In this document: positions 33,260-42,943 of the stretch, piece after piece
Layout of the letters: each line of letters opens with the position of its first letter
Position numbering within the stretch: the stretch's first letter is position 1
Assembly: GCF_019456655.1 (NCBI RefSeq)
Contig: NZ_CP080332.1
Span: 2,294,001 to 2,358,000 of the forward strand
Direction of reading: 5' to 3'
Length of the DNA: 64,000 nt
Origin: Mycolicibacterium diernhoferi
GTDB taxonomy: Bacteria > Actinomycetota > Actinomycetes > Mycobacteriales > Mycobacteriaceae
Notes under the pieces: generated by a model
The model's database searches: none
What the model saw: only the letters and a program-made list of their open reading frames with translations
Told to the model about the DNA's origin: nothing
Position numbers and translations under genes: made by a program

Positions 33260-36200
33260 ATGCATCTCAAGAGTCTGACGCTGAAGGGCTTCAAGTCCTT
33301 CGCTGCGGCGACGACTCTGCGTTTCGAACCCGGCATCACCTGCGTCGTCGGGCCGAACGGCTCCGGTAAATCCAACGTCGTCGACGCCCTGACCTGGGTG
33401 ATGGGTGAACAGGGCGCCAAGACGCTGCGCGGCGGCAAGATGGAGGACGTCATCTTCGCCGGCACCTCCTCGCGGGCACCGCTGGGGCGCGCCGAGGTGA
33501 CGCTGACCATCGACAACTCCGACAATGCGCTGCCGATCGAGTACTCCGAGGTGTCGATCACCCGGCGGATGTTCCGCGACGGCGCCGGGGAATACGAGAT
33601 CAACGGCAGCAGCTGCCGCCTGATGGATGTGCAGGAGCTGCTGAGCGACTCCGGTATCGGCCGGGAAATGCACGTCATCGTCGGGCAGGGCAAGCTCGCC
33701 GAGATCCTGGAGTCGCGGCCCGAGGACCGCCGCGCCTACATCGAGGAAGCCGCCGGGGTGCTCAAGCACCGCAAGCGGCGCGAGAAGGCGGTCCGCAAGC
33801 TCGACTCGATGCAGGCCAACCTGGCCCGGCTCACCGATCTGACCACCGAGCTGCGCCGTCAGCTCAAGCCGTTGGGCCGCCAGGCCGAGATGGCGCGCCG
33901 CGCCCAGACCATCCAGGCCGACCTGCGAGACGCCCGGCTGCGGCTGGCCGCCGACGACCTGCTGGCCCGGCAGACCGAGTTCAACAGCACCAATCAGACC
34001 GAGGCGATGCTGCGTCGCGAGCACGACGAGGTGACGACGCGGCTGGAGCTCGCCTCCGCCGAGCTGGCCGAGCACGAGTCCGCGGTCGCCGAACTGACCG
34101 AGCGTGCCGAGGCGGCCCAGCAGTCCTGGTTCCGGTTGTCCGCGCTGGCCGAGCGGGTCAGCGCGACCGTGCGGATCGCCACCGACCGCACCCAGTTGCT
34201 CGACGCCGAACCCGAGGTGGATTCCGGTCGCGATCCGGACGCGCTGGAAGCCGAGGCCGACGAGGTCGCCGCGCGGGAGCAGGAGCTGCTCGCCGAACTG
34301 GAGGCCTCGCGGGAGACCCTGGAGTACGCCCGCGCCGAGCTGGCCGAACGCGAACGCATCGCCGCCGACGCCGAGCAGGCGCACCGGGCGGCCGCCCGCG
34401 CCGAGGCCGACCGCCGCGAGGGCCTGGCCCGGCTGTCCGGTCAGGTCGACACCATGCGCATCCGGGTGGAATCCACCGATGACGAGGTGGCCCGGTTGTC
34501 GGCGCGCATCGAGGAGTCCGCGGCACGAGTTCAGCAGGCACAGGCCGAGTTCGAGACGGTGCAGGCCCGGGTCGGTGAGCTCGACGAGGGCGAGGCCGGC
34601 CTCGACGATCAACACGACCGTTCGGTGGCCGCGCTGCGGGTGGCCGATGAGCGGGTCGCCGAGCTGCAGGCCGCCGAGCGGGCCGCCGAGAAGCAGGCGG
34701 TGTCGCTGCAGGCGCGTATCGACGCGCTCTCGGTGGGCTTGGAGCGCAAGGACGGCGCCGCCTGGCTGATCGACAACCACGGGGAGACAGGGCTTTTCGG
34801 CTCGGTCGCGAAACTCGTCCGGGTCCGTCCCGGCTACGAGGTGGCGGTCGCGACGGTGCTCGGACCGGCCGCCGATGCGCTGGCCGCCGAGAACGTCGGC
34901 GCCGCCCGGGCCGCGGTCGCCGCGTTGAAGGAAGCCGACGGCGGACGCGCGGCGCTGCTGCTCGGCGACTGGCCGGTGCCCTCGACGCACAACGGTGAGG
35001 TGCTGCCGGCCGGTGGGCAGTGGGCCATCGATCTGGTCGAGGTGCCCGAGCGGCTGCGCGGCGCGGTCACCGCGCTGCTGTCCGGGGTGGCGGTGGTCTC
35101 GGATCTGGTCGCCGCGCTCGATCTGGTGGCCGAGCGCCCGCACCTTCGGGTGGCCACCTCCGAAGGTGACCTGGTCGGGGCGGGATGGGTCAGCGGCGGT
35201 TCGGACCGCAAGGTGTCCACGCTGGAGATCGCGTCCGAAATCGAAAAGGCCCGAACAGAACTCGAGAGCGTGGAACGTCAGGCCGGCGAACTGACCGCGG
35301 CCCTGTCCGGCGCGAAGGCCGAGCAGGCGGCCCGCCAGGACGCGGCCGAGCAGGCGTTGGCTGCGTTGAACGAATCGGATGCGGCGATCTCGTCGATCTA
35401 CGAGCAGTTGGGTCGGCTCGGCCAGGAGGCGCGCAACGCCGACGCCGAATACCAGCGGCTGATCAAGCAGCGCGTCGAGCTGGAGGCCGGCCGCAACACC
35501 GCAGTGGAGGAACTGACCGAACTGGAGACCCGGCTGCACAATGCGCAGCAGACGCCCATGTTCGAGGTCGACGACACCGAGGATCGCCAGGAGTTCACGC
35601 TGGCCGCCGAGACCGCGCGGGCTACCGAGGTGGAGGCCCGGCTGGCGGTGCGCACCGCCGAGGAGCGCGCGAATGCGGTTCGGGGACGGGCGGATTCGCT
35701 GCGCCGCTCGGCTGCTGCCGAGCGTGAGGCACGGCTGCGGGCGGCCCGGGCCCGGGAGGCCCGTGAGCTTGCCGCCACCGTGGCGGCCGCCGTCGTCGAT
35801 GCGGGTCGAATGGTCGCCGCGAAGCTGGCCGCCGCGGTCGCCTCGGCGGCCTACACCCGCGACCGGTTGGCTGTCGAACGCACCCAGCGTGCCGAATCGT
35901 TGAACCGGGCCCGCACCGAGGTCAACGAACTCGGGGCGCGGATCGCCGCGCTGACCGATTCGCTGCACCGCGACGAGGTCGCCAAAGCCCAAGCGGCGCT
36001 GCGTATCGAGCAGCTGGAGCAGCAGGCCCTGGAGCAGTTCGGTTTGGCTGCCGGGGATCTGATCGCCGAGTACGGACCCCACATTCCGCTGCCGCCGACC
36101 GAGCTGGAGATCGCCGAGTACGAGCAGGCCCGCGAGCGCGGCGAGCAGGTCGTCGCGCCCGCACCGATGCCGTATGACCGCGACACCCAGGAACGGCGGG

Positions 36201-36847
36201 CCAAGAAGGCCGAGCGTGAGCTCAAGGAGCTCGGCCGGGTCAACCCGCTGGCGCTGGAGGAGTTCGCGGCGTTGGAGGAGCGCTACAACTTCCTGTCCAC
36301 CCAGCTGGAGGACGTGAAGGCGGCGCGCAAGGACTTGATGGATGTCATCGAGGACGTCGACGAGCGGATCCTGGCGGTGTTCACCGAGGCCTATGCCGAT
36401 GTGGAGCGCGAGTTCACCCAGGTGTTCGCGTCGCTGTTCCCCGGCGGTGAGGGCCGGCTGCTGCTGACCAATCCCGACGACATGCTGACCACCGGAATCG
36501 AGGTGGAGGCGCGGCCGCCGGGCAAGAAGGTCAAGCGGCTGTCCCTGTTGTCCGGTGGTGAGAAGTCGCTGACGGCGGTCGCGATGCTGGTGGCGATCTT
36601 CCGGGCCCGGCCGTCGCCGTTCTACATCATGGACGAGGTCGAGGCTGCCCTCGATGACGTGAACCTGCGCCGGCTGCTCGGGCTCTTCGAGCAGCTGCGG
36701 GAGAAGTCGCAGCTGATCGTCATCACCCACCAGAAGCCGACGATGGAGATCGCCGATGCGCTGTACGGCGTCACCATGCAGGGCGACGGCATCACCCAGG
36801 TGATCTCGCAGCGGATGCGGGGGCAGGACCTGGCCACCACCGGCTGA
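33260..36847 (+). CDS. smc: Chromosome segregation ATPase SMC
   Basis: A 1195-residue SMC. The N-terminal ATPase half has Walker [15 protein letters not shown] at about 32. Long coiled coils flank a globular hinge (about 510-660, including [20 protein letters not shown]). The C-terminal half has the ABC signature [13 protein letters not shown] near 1095 and Walker [13 protein letters not shown] near 1125. It forms the condensin core with ScpA/ScpB. Length and motifs are complete. It is normally next to ftsY in mycobacteria; here about 7.2 kb intervene. Confidence 0.98.
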   Translation: MHLKSLTLKGFKSFAAATTLRFEPGITCVVGPNGSGKSNVVDALTWVMGEQGAKTLRGGKMEDVIFAGTSSRAPLGRAEVTLTIDNSDNALPIEYSEVSITRRMFRDGAGEYEINGSSCRLMDVQELLSDSGIGREMHVIVGQGKLAEILESRPEDRRAYIEEAAGVLKHRKRREKAVRKLDSMQANLARLTDLTTELRRQLKPLGRQAEMARRAQTIQADLRDARLRLAADDLLARQTEFNSTNQTEAMLRREHDEVTTRLELASAELAEHESAVAELTERAEAAQQSWFRLSALAERVSATVRIATDRTQLLDAEPEVDSGRDPDALEAEADEVAAREQELLAELEASRETLEYARAELAERERIAADAEQAHRAAARAEADRREGLARLSGQVDTMRIRVESTDDEVARLSARIEESAARVQQAQAEFETVQARVGELDEGEAGLDDQHDRSVAALRVADERVAELQAAERAAEKQAVSLQARIDALSVGLERKDGAAWLIDNHGETGLFGSVAKLVRVRPGYEVAVATVLGPAADALAAENVGAARAAVAALKEADGGRAALLLGDWPVPSTHNGEVLPAGGQWAIDLVEVPERLRGAVTALLSGVAVVSDLVAALDLVAERPHLRVATSEGDLVGAGWVSGGSDRKVSTLEIASEIEKARTELESVERQAGELTAALSGAKAEQAARQDAAEQALAALNESDAAISSIYEQLGRLGQEARNADAEYQRLIKQRVELEAGRNTAVEELTELETRLHNAQQTPMFEVDDTEDRQEFTLAAETARATEVEARLAVRTAEERANAVRGRADSLRRSAAAEREARLRAARAREARELAATVAAAVVDAGRMVAAKLAAAVASAAYTRDRLAVERTQRAESLNRARTEVNELGARIAALTDSLHRDEVAKAQAALRIEQLEQQALEQFGLAAGDLIAEYGPHIPLPPTELEIAEYEQARERGEQVVAPAPMPYDRDTQERRAKKAERELKELGRVNPLALEEFAALEERYNFLSTQLEDVKAARKDLMDVIEDVDERILAVFTEAYADVEREFTQVFASLFPGGEGRLLLTNPDDMLTTGIEVEARPPGKKVKRLSLLSGGEKSLTAVAMLVAIFRARPSPFYIMDEVEAALDDVNLRRLLGLFEQLREKSQLIVITHQKPTMEIADALYGVTMQGDGITQVISQRMRGQDLATTG

Positions 36848-36919
36848 ATTTCGGTGCGTTCCGCTGGTGGCGGGCTCCGGTAGGGTTTTTGCCGGGGAGT
36901 GTGCTGCGGGAGGGGCCTC

Positions 36920-37687
36920 ATGACGCTGGAACCTTTGAAGGTGGACGCCGAACTACTCAAGGCGGCGGGGGACCGGCTGTTGACCGCGGCCCAGGGGCTG
37001 CCGGATGCGCCGGAGCCGTTCACCGTTCCCGCCGGGTCTGACGCGTTGTCGCAGGCGCTGTCGACGGAGATTCCGAAGGCCGAAACCCCGATCATCGAGG
37101 GTCTGCCGCCGATGAAGCAGAACGCCATCGGGACGGCGGAATCCGTGATCGAGGCGGCCCGGCGGTATGCCAGCACCGATTCTCACCTCAAGAGCAAGAT
37201 CGACGAGGCGGTGCGCCCGTTGGGTTCCGGCTCTGGGTCAGGCGGGTCTGCCGGTGGTGGTGGCGCGCCCGCCGCTGCTGCTCCCGCGAGTGGTTCCTCC
37301 GCGGCCGTTGCCCCGGCGAGCGCGGCGAGTGCGGCGAGCGCCGGTGGGGGCGCCGCTGGGCAGATGGGCTCGATGATGGGCATGCCCATGCAGATGGCGC
37401 AGCAGGCGGCCCAGATCCCGTCGCAGGCCGCGGGTATGGCGGCATCGCTGCCGCAGAGCGCGATGCAGGGGGCACAGCAGGTCGGCGATCAGGTCAGCCA
37501 GATGGTGGAGCAGTTCGGTGCAAAGGACGAGCGGGACAAGGATTCTGAGGAATCCGAGCCCGGTGGGCGGCACCGGGCGCCGGAGCCTGACGGCGCCGCG
37601 TCGGGTGAGGCGACTGCCGAACGAGCCCCAGCGGCCCCGTCTGGGTCCGGGGCGGCTGCGCAGACGGACCCGACGATCAACCTCTGA
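36920..37687 (+). CDS. espJ: EspJ-like ESX secretion-associated protein
   Basis: A 255-residue protein resembling M. tuberculosis EspJ (Rv3878): it opens M-T-L-E-P-L-K-V-D-A-E-L-L-K-A-A, followed by two helices to about residue 95 with the EGLPPMKQNAIGTAESV segment, then a low-complexity Gly/Ala/Ser tract, a Met/Gln-rich stretch (MGSMMGMPMQMAQQAAQIP) and an acidic, Pro/Ala-rich C-terminus. There is no signal peptide, as expected for type VII substrates. GGGAGGGG precedes the ATG, and TAGGGT at 36881 is a possible -10. It faces an espK-like gene, the same convergent pair as at the ESX-1 locus. Confidence 0.78.
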   Translation: MTLEPLKVDAELLKAAGDRLLTAAQGLPDAPEPFTVPAGSDALSQALSTEIPKAETPIIEGLPPMKQNAIGTAESVIEAARRYASTDSHLKSKIDEAVRPLGSGSGSGGSAGGGGAPAAAAPASGSSAAVAPASAASAASAGGGAAGQMGSMMGMPMQMAQQAAQIPSQAAGMAASLPQSAMQGAQQVGDQVSQMVEQFGAKDERDKDSEESEPGGRHRAPEPDGAASGEATAERAPAAPSGSGAAAQTDPTINL

Positions 37688-37759
37688 GTTCGGCCGCTAC
37701 GGCGCTGTCTGGGGCGATGTGGCTGCGGAATGCAGTACTGAGATTGCCAGTGGGTGGTC

Positions 37760-40042
37760 TCAGCTCACCATCGCCGACAGTGCATCGGAGGTGAGCACGC
37801 TGATGTGTTGCCAGTAGATCCATTCGGCGATCGCGGCCCGTTGCAATTCGGGGTCCTGCGCGTTGTGCGCGCGGAACAGAGCCACTTCTTGCAGATGGTC
37901 GGCGTAGGCGATCATCGCTTTGAGGTGCGCGCCGGCGCGGTCGGGGTTGGCGCTCAACAGCGGCTTGCACACTTCCAGCAGCAGATTGATCTTGTTGTTG
38001 GCCGGTGGGGTGTTGTCCGCGGGCGCCGGGGGCAGCAACTCGGTGAGGCCGGCGGCCGGGATGGCCGCGAGTTTCGTGGCCACCTCGGGGGCGATGACCT
38101 CTAGCCTGTTGCGGCCCTGCATCTTTCCGTTGTCGGGCAGGTCCTCGGGGGTGAGCACATCTCGGGCCGTGCCGAGGTCGAACCCGCGGAGGTTCTCCTC
38201 GGTGCCGCAGACGGCTTGGAGGGTGATGTCGTGATGACGGGCCCATTCCTGCACCGCGAGTAGGGGATAGGTGGCCCAGGTGCCGCGGGTTTGAGCGGGG
38301 ATGGCCTCGTCGGCGGTGACCATGTGGACCTGCTCGGGCAGGTGCACGTGTTCGGGGATGTAGGCCAGGCCGTAGTTGTTGGCGGCCAGGATGCGGCCGT
38401 CGTTGGTGACAGCGGTGATCCAGACCAGGCTCGGGTCGGTGATGCCGACGTTGAGGGCGGCGCCGATGTGGCGGGCGACTTGTCGCGGGTTGGTGCCCTT
38501 GCGCCGCATGGCCCCTGCCGTGGAGGCTGCGGCGATGGCGTCGCGTTCGGCGCGGGCGGCCGAGATCGGCACCGGCGCAGCTGGTCCGGCGGCACCGCCC
38601 TGGTTGGTGGAGGCGGGTGCGACGCCGGGGCCGATGGGCCCACCGCCGGGCTGCACGGGTGCGGCCGGTGCTGGGGTGGAGGGGTTGCCCAACGGCATCG
38701 GCGTGGCACCGGCCGGCGGTGCGGGGGCCGGTGCTGGGGGTGGCGCATTGCTGGGGGGTGCGCTGTGCCCGGTGGTAGCGGCCGGTGCTGTGGAGGCGGC
38801 GGTGTCGGCCTGCTGGTACACGGGTGCGACCGGTTGGGGCGCAGGGGCGGCGGGGCTGAGCGGAGCTTGTGTCAGCGGCCCGGAGTTGGCGCTCGCCGCC
38901 TTGGTGGCGTCGGTGAAACCCTTCTGGAAGTCCTGTTGCGGGGTGGTGACGGGTGCAGCGCCGGAGCCTGAGCCGGGACCGGGTGTGGCTGTGGGGGTTT
39001 GGGGTCCGCCTCCGCCTGTTCCGCCAGTGGAGCTTTGCGGGGTGCTGAGCGAAGGGCCTCCGCTGGGACCGCCTTTGCCGCCACCGGTGGAGATGGGGGT
39101 GGCTGACTGGCTCGTCGGGGGAACGGCTGTTGGCGCCGAAGGAGACCCGGGGCGCGGTACAGCCGTGGGAGGCCCTTGCGGCGATACCTGCGGATGTGGC
39201 GAGACCACTGTGGGGGCGTTCGTAGGATTCGCCGTGGGCGTGTTTTGGGGAGAAGGCGTTGGTTCCGAAGGTGCCGGCATCGGGGAAACCTCGGTCGGTC
39301 CCTTTTCCGGATTCGTCGCGGCGGTTTTTGGCTCCGTCCTGGGAGCATCTGATGGTTGGGTGGGGCTCTGCTCTGGGAGGGTTTCCGTCGCGCGATTGCG
39401 AACGTTCGCGACCCTGCCGGGCTCTGGCGGCTGCGATCCGGGGGCAGGCGGCTTCGGCGTCGTTGACGGTGTAGCTGCAGGCATCGCGGATGGCGGTTCG
39501 GCACGCAACAGACCATCGAGGTTTCGCTGGAACTGCTCGGGAGTTTGTTTCCAGTCTGCGAACTTAGACGCGCTTGCCGCAGCTGCTACTTCCGCTAGAT
39601 TCGCGTCGTATGCTGCCCTGACTAGAGAATCAATTTTCTTGGAGCGTGCCTCTGGATTTAGGCTTGTTTGTTCCAATGCAGCTATCTGAGACTCTGTCGT
39701 TACAACTCGATCGAAGATTGATACTTTGGTGTTGAGGATTATCGTAAATAACGAATTCAACCAGGCGATTGTAGTGACGAGGGTCTTCTGTTGATGAATC
39801 ATTGCGGCAATTGATGAACCCACTGCTGCGGTACCTGCGTTTGCACCTGAACCCGACCAAATGGCCCCAGCGGAAAGCTCCGTTTGATGGTGAAGCCAAT
39901 CATCGAGTGTCTGGGTAAGGGCATGAAATTTAGCGGTTAAATCTGTGCTTAGGTCTATTAGTTGTGTTTCATCGGTGTCGGGCCAGCCTCCCGGGGACAG
40001 CATCCTGTCGGCGTATTTTCCCACAGGCTTCGAAAACCCCAT
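37760..40042 (-). CDS. espK: EspK-like ESX-associated alanine/proline-rich protein
   Basis: A 760-residue protein matching EspK (Rv3879c). The N-terminus MGFSKPVGKYADRMLSPGGW is very like EspK, and the first 170 residues form a WXG-type helical region (GAIWSGSGANAG). A long Pro/Ala/Thr/Gly-rich linker (about 185-495) follows, then the conserved C-terminal domain (ISAARAERDAIAAAS, WITAVTNDGRILAANNYGLA, EWIYWQHISVLTSDALS). EspK links substrates such as EspB to the ESX-1 ATPase in pathogenic species. No ESX core gene is in the window. The first third is in markedly AT-richer DNA than the rest. Confidence 0.85.
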   Translation of the reverse strand: MGFSKPVGKYADRMLSPGGWPDTDETQLIDLSTDLTAKFHALTQTLDDWLHHQTELSAGAIWSGSGANAGTAAVGSSIAAMIHQQKTLVTTIAWLNSLFTIILNTKVSIFDRVVTTESQIAALEQTSLNPEARSKKIDSLVRAAYDANLAEVAAAASASKFADWKQTPEQFQRNLDGLLRAEPPSAMPAATPSTTPKPPAPGSQPPEPGRVANVRNRATETLPEQSPTQPSDAPRTEPKTAATNPEKGPTEVSPMPAPSEPTPSPQNTPTANPTNAPTVVSPHPQVSPQGPPTAVPRPGSPSAPTAVPPTSQSATPISTGGGKGGPSGGPSLSTPQSSTGGTGGGGPQTPTATPGPGSGSGAAPVTTPQQDFQKGFTDATKAASANSGPLTQAPLSPAAPAPQPVAPVYQQADTAASTAPAATTGHSAPPSNAPPPAPAPAPPAGATPMPLGNPSTPAPAAPVQPGGGPIGPGVAPASTNQGGAAGPAAPVPISAARAERDAIAAASTAGAMRRKGTNPRQVARHIGAALNVGITDPSLVWITAVTNDGRILAANNYGLAYIPEHVHLPEQVHMVTADEAIPAQTRGTWATYPLLAVQEWARHHDITLQAVCGTEENLRGFDLGTARDVLTPEDLPDNGKMQGRNRLEVIAPEVATKLAAIPAAGLTELLPPAPADNTPPANNKINLLLEVCKPLLSANPDRAGAHLKAMIAYADHLQEVALFRAHNAQDPELQRAAIAEWIYWQHISVLTSDALSAMVS

Positions 40043-41190
40043 GAATCGTTAGCCCCCGATTGCTGCGGCACACGCGTTGAATACCGCGTACGTTGAGTAG
40101 GCTGCGACAGCCGATAAGTGGCTGTCTGCAGCTGTGTAGCTAGGTATTGCGGCCGCAAATGCAAGCCAATATTGTGCCGCTAGGTCCGAAAAGTCTGCGA
40201 GGACGGGATTATCGCTCTTCGTCCCTAAAACGGACAGGTCTTTTGCGAGGGCCTTCATTACGGGAACTACGTCGTACATAATAGTCCGTCGCTGTGCATC
40301 CCATTCAGACGCAGGTATGTTGGGGTCCGCGTCGCGCCACGGCTCGCCATCGCGGTCGAAATTGTCGGAAATCCGTTTCCACTCAGCGCATACTGGATTG
40401 CCGCTTGCTTCCATGAACGGCTGCGGCGAGTCTGGAGTACCAAGCGAACTAGAGTTTTGGCGAGCCTCCGATGTCTCCACTAAGGGGCCTCGCGATCCGG
40501 CGGAGCCCTGAGCGATTGCGTCACAAATAGCGACGAGAGCACCGGACGTATCGGTGGCTACACCGGCGAGGAAATTATCTCGCTCGATATAGCGGGGGAT
40601 GCTATCTGCGTACGCGCGCCAGTAGGCGATTGACTGTTCGTAGAGCTCACGCATGACGCGATGAGGGGTGAGCTTAGCCAATGCCACCGTTTGATCTGCT
40701 GCCTGCCGCATCGCGTCGGCAACTGCCTCGAACATGCGGCGTTGGTCGGGGGTCCATGCCGAAGCGGGTACGTCGTATGGCCTCGCCTCCCAGCCCTGAC
40801 GCTCCTGTTTAGCTAGCGTGCTGATTATTGGACGCCAAGGCTCACAAGTCGGGTCTTCGGTGATGATGCTTACCGGCCCAGTGTCGTTGGCGCTCGCAAT
40901 GTCACCGGCTGCCGGAGTATTTCCGGTCGCCGTCGGTGGGTCACCGCCGCCGTCCCGCGTGAAAAGTAGTGTGGCGCCTACTGTTATCGCGATAACCAGA
41001 AGAACCGCGACACCGATCAGCAGCCACTTCAGGCTGTTGTTCTTCGGCGGCGGGGGCGGCGGCCCCCAGCCCGGTTGCTGTGGCCACTGCCCGGGCGGAC
41101 CGTATGGCGGTTGACCCTGACCGTAGGGCTGCTGCGGACCAGGCTGCGGTGGGCCCCAATTGCCGGGCGGCGGTGGATTCGTCACTGGCG
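39480..41190. other. Low-GC segment covering the espK 5' end and the next gene
   Basis: Hand count of 39661-39780 gives 50 G/C in 120 bases (42 percent), far below the surrounding GC-rich DNA. AT-ending codons and triplets rare elsewhere in the window (TTA, ATA, AGA) appear here. The change occurs inside the espK-like reading frame, at about the junction between its helical N-terminal region and the proline-rich linker. The boundaries given are approximate. No insertion sequence or terminal repeat was seen. Confidence 0.65.
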
Positions 41191-41194
41191 CCAC
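40049..41194 (-). CDS. Proline-rich single-pass membrane protein with a duplicated extracytoplasmic domain
   Basis: A 381-residue protein not recognised as a named family. Residues 1-50 are Pro/Gly/Gln-rich and cytoplasmic; about 55-78 is a transmembrane helix. The exterior consists of two similar repeats (about 112-225 and 265-380), each running C-x-x-W, P-A-S-x-W-x-x-x-Q-R-R, Y-W-x-A-x-A-x-x-I-P, D-x-x-L-x-x-V-A and ending C-x-A-I. The paired Cys in each repeat suggest a disulfide per domain. It is 6 bp upstream of the espK-like gene on the same strand and shares its low GC, so the two probably function together. Confidence 0.8.
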   Translation of the reverse strand: MAPVTNPPPPGNWGPPQPGPQQPYGQGQPPYGPPGQWPQQPGWGPPPPPPKNNSLKWLLIGVAVLLVIAITVGATLLFTRDGGGDPPTATGNTPAAGDIASANDTGPVSIITEDPTCEPWRPIISTLAKQERQGWEARPYDVPASAWTPDQRRMFEAVADAMRQAADQTVALAKLTPHRVMRELYEQSIAYWRAYADSIPRYIERDNFLAGVATDTSGALVAICDAIAQGSAGSRGPLVETSEARQNSSSLGTPDSPQPFMEASGNPVCAEWKRISDNFDRDGEPWRDADPNIPASEWDAQRRTIMYDVVPVMKALAKDLSVLGTKSDNPVLADFSDLAAQYWLAFAAAIPSYTAADSHLSAVAAYSTYAVFNACAAAIGG

Positions 41195-41318
41195 CTGTGA
41201 TCACCGCGCGCAGTCATCCATCCACCCCCGTTGTCGTCGACCAGCAGTCGATGCTAGCTACATCACCCCGAAAGTCATCGTAGGTGAGCGGGCGGTACCT
41301 GCAGTGCACTTCTTTCAC

Positions 41319-42098
41319 ATGGAACGGCTCAGCCTTATGGCAAAAGTGTCAAAACACCATCCGTCGGCCGGTAACGTCCCCCATGTGGAGCTGACCCTGC
41401 AACGCATCGGCGCCTGGTGCGGCACGATCATGATCCTGCTCTACGGCGCCAGCTTTTCCGGTATCGCACAACTGTTCCCGCCGCTGTCACCCACGGCCTC
41501 AGCCGACGAGATCGCCGCCTTCTTCGTCGACCACAAGCTCTGGATCCGCTTCGGCGTCTCGGGTGCCCTTCTCAGCGCGGTCCTGGCCCTGCCCTTCCTC
41601 GCCACGATCATCCTGCGCATCCGCCGCGCCGAGGGCCGCTGGGGCATGCTGTCGATGACCCAATTGATGGCCGCGACGGTCTTCGTCCCCGCCCTGCTGT
41701 TCCCGCAGTTCTTCCTCGGCGTCGCCGCCTACCGCCCCGAGCAACGCTCGGCCGAACTCACCCAGGCCCTCAACGACATCTTCTGGCTCTGGTTCATCGG
41801 CATCGTCGGCACCATCATCATCCAGAACCTCACACTGGCCGCCGCCGCGTTCATCGACAAGGCCGAGCCCCCGACCTTCCCCCGCTGGTACGGCTACCTG
41901 AACCTGTGGGTGGCGACGCTGTCGCTGCCGGGCTGCGTCGTGGTCGTCTTCAACGACGGCCCACTGGCTTGGGACGGTGTCTTCGCCTTCTACATCCCGG
42001 GCCTGGTGCTGGTGGTCTGGCTGTTCTGCACCACCGCGGTCCTGCTCAAGTCGATCAAGGCCGAACAACAAGCCGAGTCCGTCCTGCAGACCGCGTGA
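41319..42098 (+). CDS. Polytopic membrane protein heading the oxidase-subunit-like operon
   Basis: About 259 residues with roughly six transmembrane segments (near 33-55, 75-97, 112-135, 155-178, 195-215 and 225-248 from this start). I do not recognise the family; the ASADEIAAFFVDHKLWIRFG segment between the first two helices is distinctive. An ATG at 41337 (M-A-K-V-S-K) is an alternative start; neither has a strong ribosome binding site. Its stop overlaps the next gene by 4 bp, coupling it to heme-copper-oxidase subunit III-like and IV-like proteins. Confidence 0.75.
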   Translation: MERLSLMAKVSKHHPSAGNVPHVELTLQRIGAWCGTIMILLYGASFSGIAQLFPPLSPTASADEIAAFFVDHKLWIRFGVSGALLSAVLALPFLATIILRIRRAEGRWGMLSMTQLMAATVFVPALLFPQFFLGVAAYRPEQRSAELTQALNDIFWLWFIGIVGTIIIQNLTLAAAAFIDKAEPPTFPRWYGYLNLWVATLSLPGCVVVVFNDGPLAWDGVFAFYIPGLVLVVWLFCTTAVLLKSIKAEQQAESVLQTA

Positions 42099-42673
42099 CC
42101 GTATCAGCGCCGCCACAGCAGAAGCGGATACCGGGGGAGAGCGGCACCTGGGTCTTCCTGTTCGGAGACATGCTGATCTTCGGCGCGTTCTTCGTCACCT
42201 TCCTGGTCGAACGCGCCCGTGCCCCCGAAGTCTTCGACGCCGTCCGCGCCACTCTGCACATCGGCGTCGGTGTCACCAATACCCTTGTGCTGCTGACCAG
42301 TTCGTTGTGCGTCGTGCTCGCGCTGAACGCGATGCGCACCGGACAAGCGCAGATCGCCACGTTGGCCACCGCCACCGCGATGGCCTTCGGCGCGCTGTTC
42401 ATCGCCCTGAAGGTCTACGAGTACGTCTCGCTGGGCACCGCCGGACACGGCCCGGGCGCCAACGACTTCTATCTCTATTACTTCATCCTCACCGGCCTGC
42501 ACCTGTTCCACGTCTGCCTCGGCCTGGGCGCACTGTCCTTCGTCCTGAGCCAGACCCGGCGACCCGACCTGACCCCCACCCGCACCGCGCTCGTCGAAGG
42601 TGCGGCCTGCTTCTGGCATCTGGTCGACCTGCTGTGGATCTTCCTGTTCGCCCTGCTCTACCTGGTGAGCTGA
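42095..42673 (+). CDS. Cytochrome c oxidase subunit III/NorE-like protein
   Basis: A 192-residue membrane protein with five transmembrane helices. GESGTWVFLFGDMLIFGAFFVTF at the first helix, YFILTGLHLFHVCLGLGA near 125 and ACFWHLVDLLWIFLFALLYL at the C-terminus are subunit III motifs, and the short form is that of NorE, an accessory protein of nitric oxide reductases. The GTG start overlaps the previous stop by 4 bp. The catalytic subunit is not in the window, so this would act with an oxidase encoded elsewhere. Confidence 0.88.
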   Translation: MTVSAPPQQKRIPGESGTWVFLFGDMLIFGAFFVTFLVERARAPEVFDAVRATLHIGVGVTNTLVLLTSSLCVVLALNAMRTGQAQIATLATATAMAFGALFIALKVYEYVSLGTAGHGPGANDFYLYYFILTGLHLFHVCLGLGALSFVLSQTRRPDLTPTRTALVEGAACFWHLVDLLWIFLFALLYLVS

Positions 42674-42942
42674 TGGCAGTCCTCGAACTGCTGAAGAATC
42701 GTGCCGGCGCCAGCTGGCTGTTCCTGGTCGCCGCGACGGTGGTGTCCTGGGCGGTCGGCGCCGAACACGGCACCGGCTCCACGGTGGCCGTCCTGGTCCT
42801 GGGCATCGCCGCGATCAAGGTGCGCCTGGTCGGCCTGGACTTCATGGAGCTGCGGCACGCCCCGGTCCCGCTGCGCGCCGCCTTCGAGGCCTACTGCGCC
42901 GGCATGTGGGCGCTGCTGTCGGCGCTCTACCTCTGGCTGTAG
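42673..42942 (+). CDS. Cytochrome c oxidase subunit IV/NorF-like small membrane protein
   Basis: An 89-residue protein with three transmembrane segments (about 13-28, 35-50, 70-88) of the prokaryotic cytochrome c oxidase subunit IV/NorF type; the middle helix ends in IKVRLVGLDFMELRHAP, the family signature. The ATG overlaps the subunit III-like stop by 1 bp. It ends 1 bp before the stop of the convergent isopentenyl-diphosphate isomerase gene. Confidence 0.85.
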   Translation: MAVLELLKNRAGASWLFLVAATVVSWAVGAEHGTGSTVAVLVLGIAAIKVRLVGLDFMELRHAPVPLRAAFEAYCAGMWALLSALYLWL

Positions 42943-42943
42943 A

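Noticed and set aside
33152..36730. A very long open frame antisense to smc
   Set aside because: In high-GC DNA the strand opposite a coding gene often stays open. Its translation is compositionally biased (Arg/Gln/His/Gly-rich) with no recognisable domain, while smc has complete motifs.
38520..39480. Low-complexity stretch that might be a repeat element
   Set aside because: It is the in-frame Pro/Ala/Thr linker of the EspK-like protein, typical for that family.
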